A stretch of DNA of 64,000 nucleotides from Adineta vaga (lineage: Eukaryota > Rotifera). Positions 58,823 to 64,000 of the stretch are shown piece by piece; position 1 is the first letter of the stretch, and each line of letters starts with the position of its first letter. The notes under the pieces were generated by a model. That model searched no databases, was not told the origin of the DNA, and saw nothing but the letters and a program-made list of their open reading frames with translations. Location of the stretch: contig CP075492.1 in assembly GCA_021613535.1 (NCBI GenBank), positions 8,556,001-8,620,000 on the forward strand, given 5' to 3'. A program made the translations under genes and the position numbers.

Positions 58823-61800
58823 TTTATCGTTGTACAGAAACAACACGAAGCATTAGTAACTGTCTTTCACCATCTTTGTCACCGATGGCAACTATTGTTC
58901 GATTATGTGCAGCCATATGTATATCCACTGGCGTCATACCGACGGGCATTGTCGATGCTATTTGACCAGTTTGTAAACGCCATAAACATATATTTTGATC
59001 TTTCGAACCAGTTGCAACTAATTGATTCGTTGAAATACATGAACAAGTAATCTAAAGAAAAATAGAATAAATGTTTTAAAGAAAAAGGATTCTTCATTGA
59101 ATTAATAATTACTTCTCGTTTATGTCCAACTAATTTTGAGATTAATTCTTTGGTATTTGAATCCCAAACTTTGCCCGTACCATCGGCACTCGTTGAAACA
59201 AAACATGAACGATCGGGTGATATTTTTAAATCGGTAATACGATCACGGTGTGCATTTTGTCCATTGTCGCTTAATGTGTGAAGTCGTTGACATGAGGCAA
59301 CATCCCAAAGAACTAATTGTCCGCTCTTTGTTCCAGTTAAGACTTGTTCATTATTTAAAACAATTGAACATTTTGGATCAGAATCTAAAGTTATTGTCGG
59401 TGGTTGAACTAATTCTTGTTGTGTAGTTAAGTCGAAAACAACAAAAGTTGTTGAACTTGGACCCGATGGACAACCAACAACTGCATGACGTTCATCAGGC
59501 GTTAAACTTACAAATGATGGTGTACCACCATACGATTGATTTGTATCTGATTTGATTTCTTTTGTTAACTCAGAATTATTTAAATCAAGGATACCAACTG
59601 ATATTCCACGTCCATATTTTTGATTACCAGCCATAATGAGATTGTTTGAATTATTACTTAATGTAAATGTTGCACATTTAATTTGATGTGTTAATTGAAC
59701 CGATTTACCGGTATTGACATCCCAAATCTACGAATGAGTTAAATTTCTTTGAAAAAGAATTCAACTAGAAAAAGTAGAACTCACTTGAAGTACACATGGT
59801 TGAGCATCAACACCATCACTGGCTAATCCAACCAAGAGTGTACCACTACATGCCAAGGCAACTTTACTACAATTGACACTTGTACCTTGCATACTTGAAA
59901 CAAGTTGACCATTCTAGTAGAAGTAAAAACAAAATTGTTTTCTCTTCAATTTAACAGTACTAAAATAATCGTTTTTTCTTACAACAGCATCCCAAATTTG
60001 TGGTGGTCCTTGACTTTGTCCAACGATAGCATATTTTCCATTTGGTGTCATGCTAACTGAATTAATATTACTTAATTCGTAATCTGTTTGTAGACCACCA
60101 TCAGCAAACATGGCATTCATTGAATAACCACCACCTTCACCTGCCCATGAGTCAAAGGTATCACGATATCCTTCCATACCCATACCACGACCATAACCAA
60201 AATCTCCAACTGGTGGTGCATGATAATCTGTTTCAATCACATGTTCTAAATAGTAGGAAGAAAAAAAAAGGAATGTTATTATCATGATATTTCATAATAG
60301 GTAACATGCAATAGATAAAATGACAGAACAACAATCATATGCGTGCATATTCCTACGTTGAGAATAAGCGGATGATGATTGTTGATGATGTGCATCACGT
60401 GCAAAGTCACCATAACGAGATGAAAGTGTTGGATATGTAGTGAAAATACCACCAGCGGTATCCATACCGCCATATTCTCTAACGATTTCTGTAAGGTGAT
60501 AGTCATGACTTTCTATTCTAATTAAATCTAGAGTATATTTTTGCAAACTTACCACGTGTTTGTTCAATACGTGTTGTTTCCATTCCACCGGATGATCCAG
60601 CAGCTGCTGATGCAGCTAAATTGTCAGCACGATTATCAATCACTGGTAGCGCACGTGCTGTACGACTTGCTGGACCAGTATAAAGTGCTAGAAAAGAAAA
60701 ACGAAAACAACATTAAAAAGACATGCAAATCATACGTCGAATCTCACCATTTTCAGTCTGTGTTATACCTGATGTTCCTGTTGTGACAGGTACATAACCT
60801 GCTCGACTACTACCTGGTAAACAAGCGCCATGTGTACATTTACGTGCAGCAAAAGCTAATGCAAGTGGAATTAATAGTAATGCAGAAACGAGAGCTAATA
60901 TCCATCCGATGGGACCAGCACGAGCTCCTAATACGCGACCATAATCAATTAATTGCCCTTTTTTAGGACCAATCACAGGAGCAGTTAATGGCACTCGAGC
61001 TGAAGTTGAAGCTATATAAGGGACTGGTGGAGGAGTAGCAACTAACAATAGAAGAAACAAAGAAACAATTTTCTATTCATTATAAAAAAAAGTAATTCTT
61101 TTCATACGTGGAGTTTCACAATAATATCCTGTATAGCCGTCCGGACATAAACATCGACCTTCATGGCATGTTCCATGATTACAATTAATACCAGCACAAA
61201 GATCAGCTAGATTAAAATACAATCATATATAAATTTTCTTTTTCTGATTCTATTTTCTTTTATTTAATAAAAACTTACCAGGAGGAATATCACAACGTGA
61301 TCCTGTGTAACCTGAATGACATTCACAAATACCTTCTCGACATTGACCATAAGCACAATAAACATTATCGCATGGATTGGGTCGATGAACTAAATAATTG
61401 AAATTATAAAATATTGTTTTCTTTTCATTTTATTTCATCATTACCATCTCGACAATCATCACCGTAATAGGGTGGTGAACAGATGCATCGTCGACTATTT
61501 GCTTCCGGAACACATTGTCCATTATTTGCACATGGATACACTGCACAAACATCCTCTTAAAAATGTAAAGTACATAAAATTAGTTAACGTTCAATCAGTT
61601 TTAAATAAACAACCTTGACAATGACTTCCTACACGACCCGTTGGACATATACATCGAGGGACACCTCGATCATTCGTACAAGTTCCACCAGAACAATCGT
61701 AGCGTAAACATGGATCAACTAGAAATGTGAAGAAGAAAAAAACGATAATTGTGATTAAATTTTGAAAACGAAAAGAATAATTTGATAAATCAATGTTTTA

Positions 61801-62942
61801 ACCGAATGTAGCCAAACAAGCGCAAGCATACTCTCATGCATTAAAACCAGTAAAATATGTAAGGAAAGAAAAAGATGAAAACAACATTCCGTTAAATAAA
61901 AATCGAAACAGCGCATTCTTCCTAAAATTATTATGTTTATCCTTGATGAGTAGAAGTAGTAGTGAATGAAAATGAAGAAATAAAAGAGAAGCCTGTTGAT
62001 TCATATCGCCTTAATAAAGCCTTGCAAAAGAATAATTTCGTTTATTTGATTATATTGGACGGGATGAGCGTATAGACACTAGTTACTCATTACCGTTATC
62101 GACATTCGCTTCGTCCAAGCATACGACACCTGTATAACCAGGTATACAATTACAGTAAGGTGCACCATCATGCTGACTAATAATACATCTTCCATAATTG
62201 CAATTGACATTTTCACAGGAGTCTGTAGAAATGATCAAGGTGATTCAAAGTCAAACAAAAAAGAAATAGATTTTTTTCTCAAAAGAACATGCATTTTTTG
62301 CTTTCTTTTCAAATAACATCATTCTTCTCATTTCCTTTGAAAAAATATGACAAAACATCCCAAAGAAATACAAGCCACGCGTGCCTAACTATACCCACAC
62401 ATACCATCGGATTCATAACAATTCGGTCCTCGAAAACCTGGTGCGCATTGACACGCAGGTTGATTATCCTGTTGAACCGAACATACACCTCCATTGTAAC
62501 AAACAAAATTTGCACATGGATCGATTTGTCGATCGCATGCTGCTCCTTCATAACCTCGATGACATTCACATCTGTATGATGTGCCTTCGTTGATACAAGT
62601 ACCATAATTGCATGACACTCTAGCACAAGCGTCTTTGCAGATTAAGAGAAAGAAGAACAAGAAAAAAATTAAATTAAATATACGATATCTAAATCTAATT
62701 ATCGAGTTCTCGGGGCAATACTAGAAAATACTAATGTACTACAACTAAACAGATATAAGATAATAACAGCAATTCGAACTAGTAACAAATTTTTCTCTTT
62801 ATTTTTCGTCTTTTTTATTTTATTGCTTACCTGTTGGTGTAAGACAATCATGACCTGTATAACCTTGATAACATCGGCAAACAGCTGAACCACGTTCAAT
62901 TTCACATCGGCCCTGATTACAATTAACCCGTGCACATGGATC
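58823..62942 (-). CDS. Type I membrane protein: EGF repeats, one TM helix, cytoplasmic WD40 propeller (5' incomplete)
   Basis: The exons read in one phase-consistent chain. The most upstream exon found (to 62942) starts with DPCARVNCNQGRCEIE behind an acceptor; earlier exons are not found and may lie beyond the window. Eight EGF-like modules are visible, each with six Cys (62942 to about 61105, for example DPCANFVCYNGGVC and INCNHGTCHEGRCLC). A Thr/Pro stalk (ATPPPVPYIAS) leads to one transmembrane helix (IGWILALVSALLLIPLALAFAA) at about 60880-60930. The cytoplasmic part is a Gly/Ser/Tyr-rich linker (YGRGMGMEGYRD), then seven or eight WD40-type blades (ISPDRSCFVSTSADGTGKVWD, LATGSKDQNICLWRLQ), ending RVVSVQR. 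The extracellular part suggests adhesion or ligand binding; the propeller suggests a signalling scaffold. I do not recognise a named orthologue. Confidence 0.85.
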
Positions 62943-64000
62943 TAGACAAAGTAAATAAGTGTCAAATTTAATCGGATTTTTTCTAGCCAAAATTTTCGAT
63001 ACAAGCTGATTAGAGAAAGAACTATTCTTCGTTCGTTACATGAGATACTCTCCAAGGTAAGTCATCATATTTTTAAAAATTGACATTTCTATTTTATTTT
63101 CATATGCATTTATATTTATGTATCAATGATCACGCATCTTTCCCATTATGCAAATTGAAGGGTGGTGACCAATGTAATTTGAAACAGAGAGAATGCAAGC
63201 ACACACGCACACATTTGACCACATAAGCATGTGTGCGTGAGGACTCTTTCTACCTTTCGATATACATCTGTTCATGTTCAATCAAAAAAAATTTGCATAA
63301 TGTATGTGACCTCTTTCTACGAATATCTATATTCACAAGATGATGCATAATGGTTAGAGACAATAGTAATTTATCACTTGGAATAAGATACTAAATGTAT
63401 TTGAGAAGAAGAGAAAAAGAACGAAGGAGTGACGAGCGCTGCGTAGAGATAAACAATTTTCCTTTCAGATAATAATAACAATGGAATGAAAGCATCATCA
63501 TCATCATCATCATCATCAGCGTTCTCATGCTCATCCATGATAGAATTATGCAAGACTTGCACAATATATATATATATATTCTGTTTTGGTGTTGATCATA
63601 CTCATTTTCTTGATCCACTCATGAAAGCATATGCGTTTGTCTTCTCTACTATACAATAGGCAATTATAACATCTTAACAGTTCAGACACCAAGCATATGT
63701 CTGCCTTTGTTTGCATTCCATCATAATGATCGATGCTGTTACCGGTCTATTCTATCATTCTTCATTCATTCACTCATCCGGTTGTTGTTTTTTTCGAAAT
63801 TCTTTCTTCTATGGGATTGTCGACCTATATGTCTAACAGAAGAGGATAGAATCGGATTGACCGGCAGTTTTACACTGAATGTGATTGATGTCTATCCCAG
63901 AGCGTTTAGATGTTGACGCGTACATTGATAAATAAGTCTCAATTTTCTTGTCTTCTTTTTTTTGTTCTCTTGTCCTTTCTTTTTTTCTATACTTCACTCT
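62943..64000. other. Intron or upstream flank of the EGF-WD40 gene
   Basis: About 1 kb with no coding exon that I can support. It contains a (CAT)n run at about 63493-63520 and a TA run at about 63569-63580. If the gene's signal-peptide exon exists it lies here unrecognised or beyond the window edge. Confidence 0.45.
63493..63520. repeat. (CAT)n microsatellite
   Basis: Nine or so trinucleotide units; it produces spurious poly-Asp and poly-Met open frames on the minus strand. Confidence 0.9.

Noticed and set aside
63374-63562. Poly-Asp open frame
   Set aside because: Translation of a CAT microsatellite.
1-64000. CRISPR arrays, insertion sequences or bacterial operons
   Set aside because: No regular spaced repeats or transposase genes were seen; the gene content and introns are eukaryotic.

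Overview
The window is nuclear DNA from a small animal genome. It is AT-rich, its genes are split by many tiny GT-AG introns (mostly about 45-70 bases), and its gene set is metazoan: innexin, myosin VIIa, torsin, an SLC22-type carrier, a muscarinic-type receptor, calumenin and EGF-repeat proteins. The compact layout, the F-box-like gene debris and the splice-acceptor pattern upstream of start codons suggest a rotifer, most likely a bdelloid. That assignment is an inference from style and remembered families, not from a search.

Layout. 1-9.2 kb: an alpha/beta hydrolase (+), an RS-domain splicing factor (-), an innexin gap-junction protein (-) and a legumain protease (+). 9.8-14.5 kb: an orphan secreted protein (-), a candidate 50-residue membrane micropeptide (-) and a MATH-BTB adaptor (+). 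14.8-23.3 kb: five head-to-tail genes on the minus strand with gaps of about 80-170 bases, in transcription order TRMT10A, POLE3, pantothenate kinase, torsin and CCDC149. 23.4-29.4 kb: F-box debris, an orphan gene and a long helical-repeat orphan. 29.6 kb: a short structured RNA gene that I read as a Y RNA. 30.2-38.9 kb: myosin VIIa. 40.9-46.8 kb: UBE3D, a broken LicD/fukutin-like gene and an SLC22-like transporter. 48.3-50.1 kb: a muscarinic-type receptor. 51.7-54.9 kb: a dead tandem copy followed by an intact calumenin. 55.4-57.7 kb: a FANCE-like gene and METAP1D, divergently arranged. 58.8-62.9 kb: a membrane protein with extracellular EGF repeats and a cytoplasmic WD40 propeller, whose 5' end is not found.

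The genes are mostly unrelated housekeeping and membrane functions. The most notable items are the Y RNA candidate, the compact five-gene cluster whose every start codon sits just downstream of an orphan splice acceptor (a trans-splicing/operon signature), the EGF-TM-WD40 architecture, the micropeptide candidate and several young pseudogenes. Exon joins were made by eye from GT-AG signals and frame, so individual boundaries may be off by a few bases.
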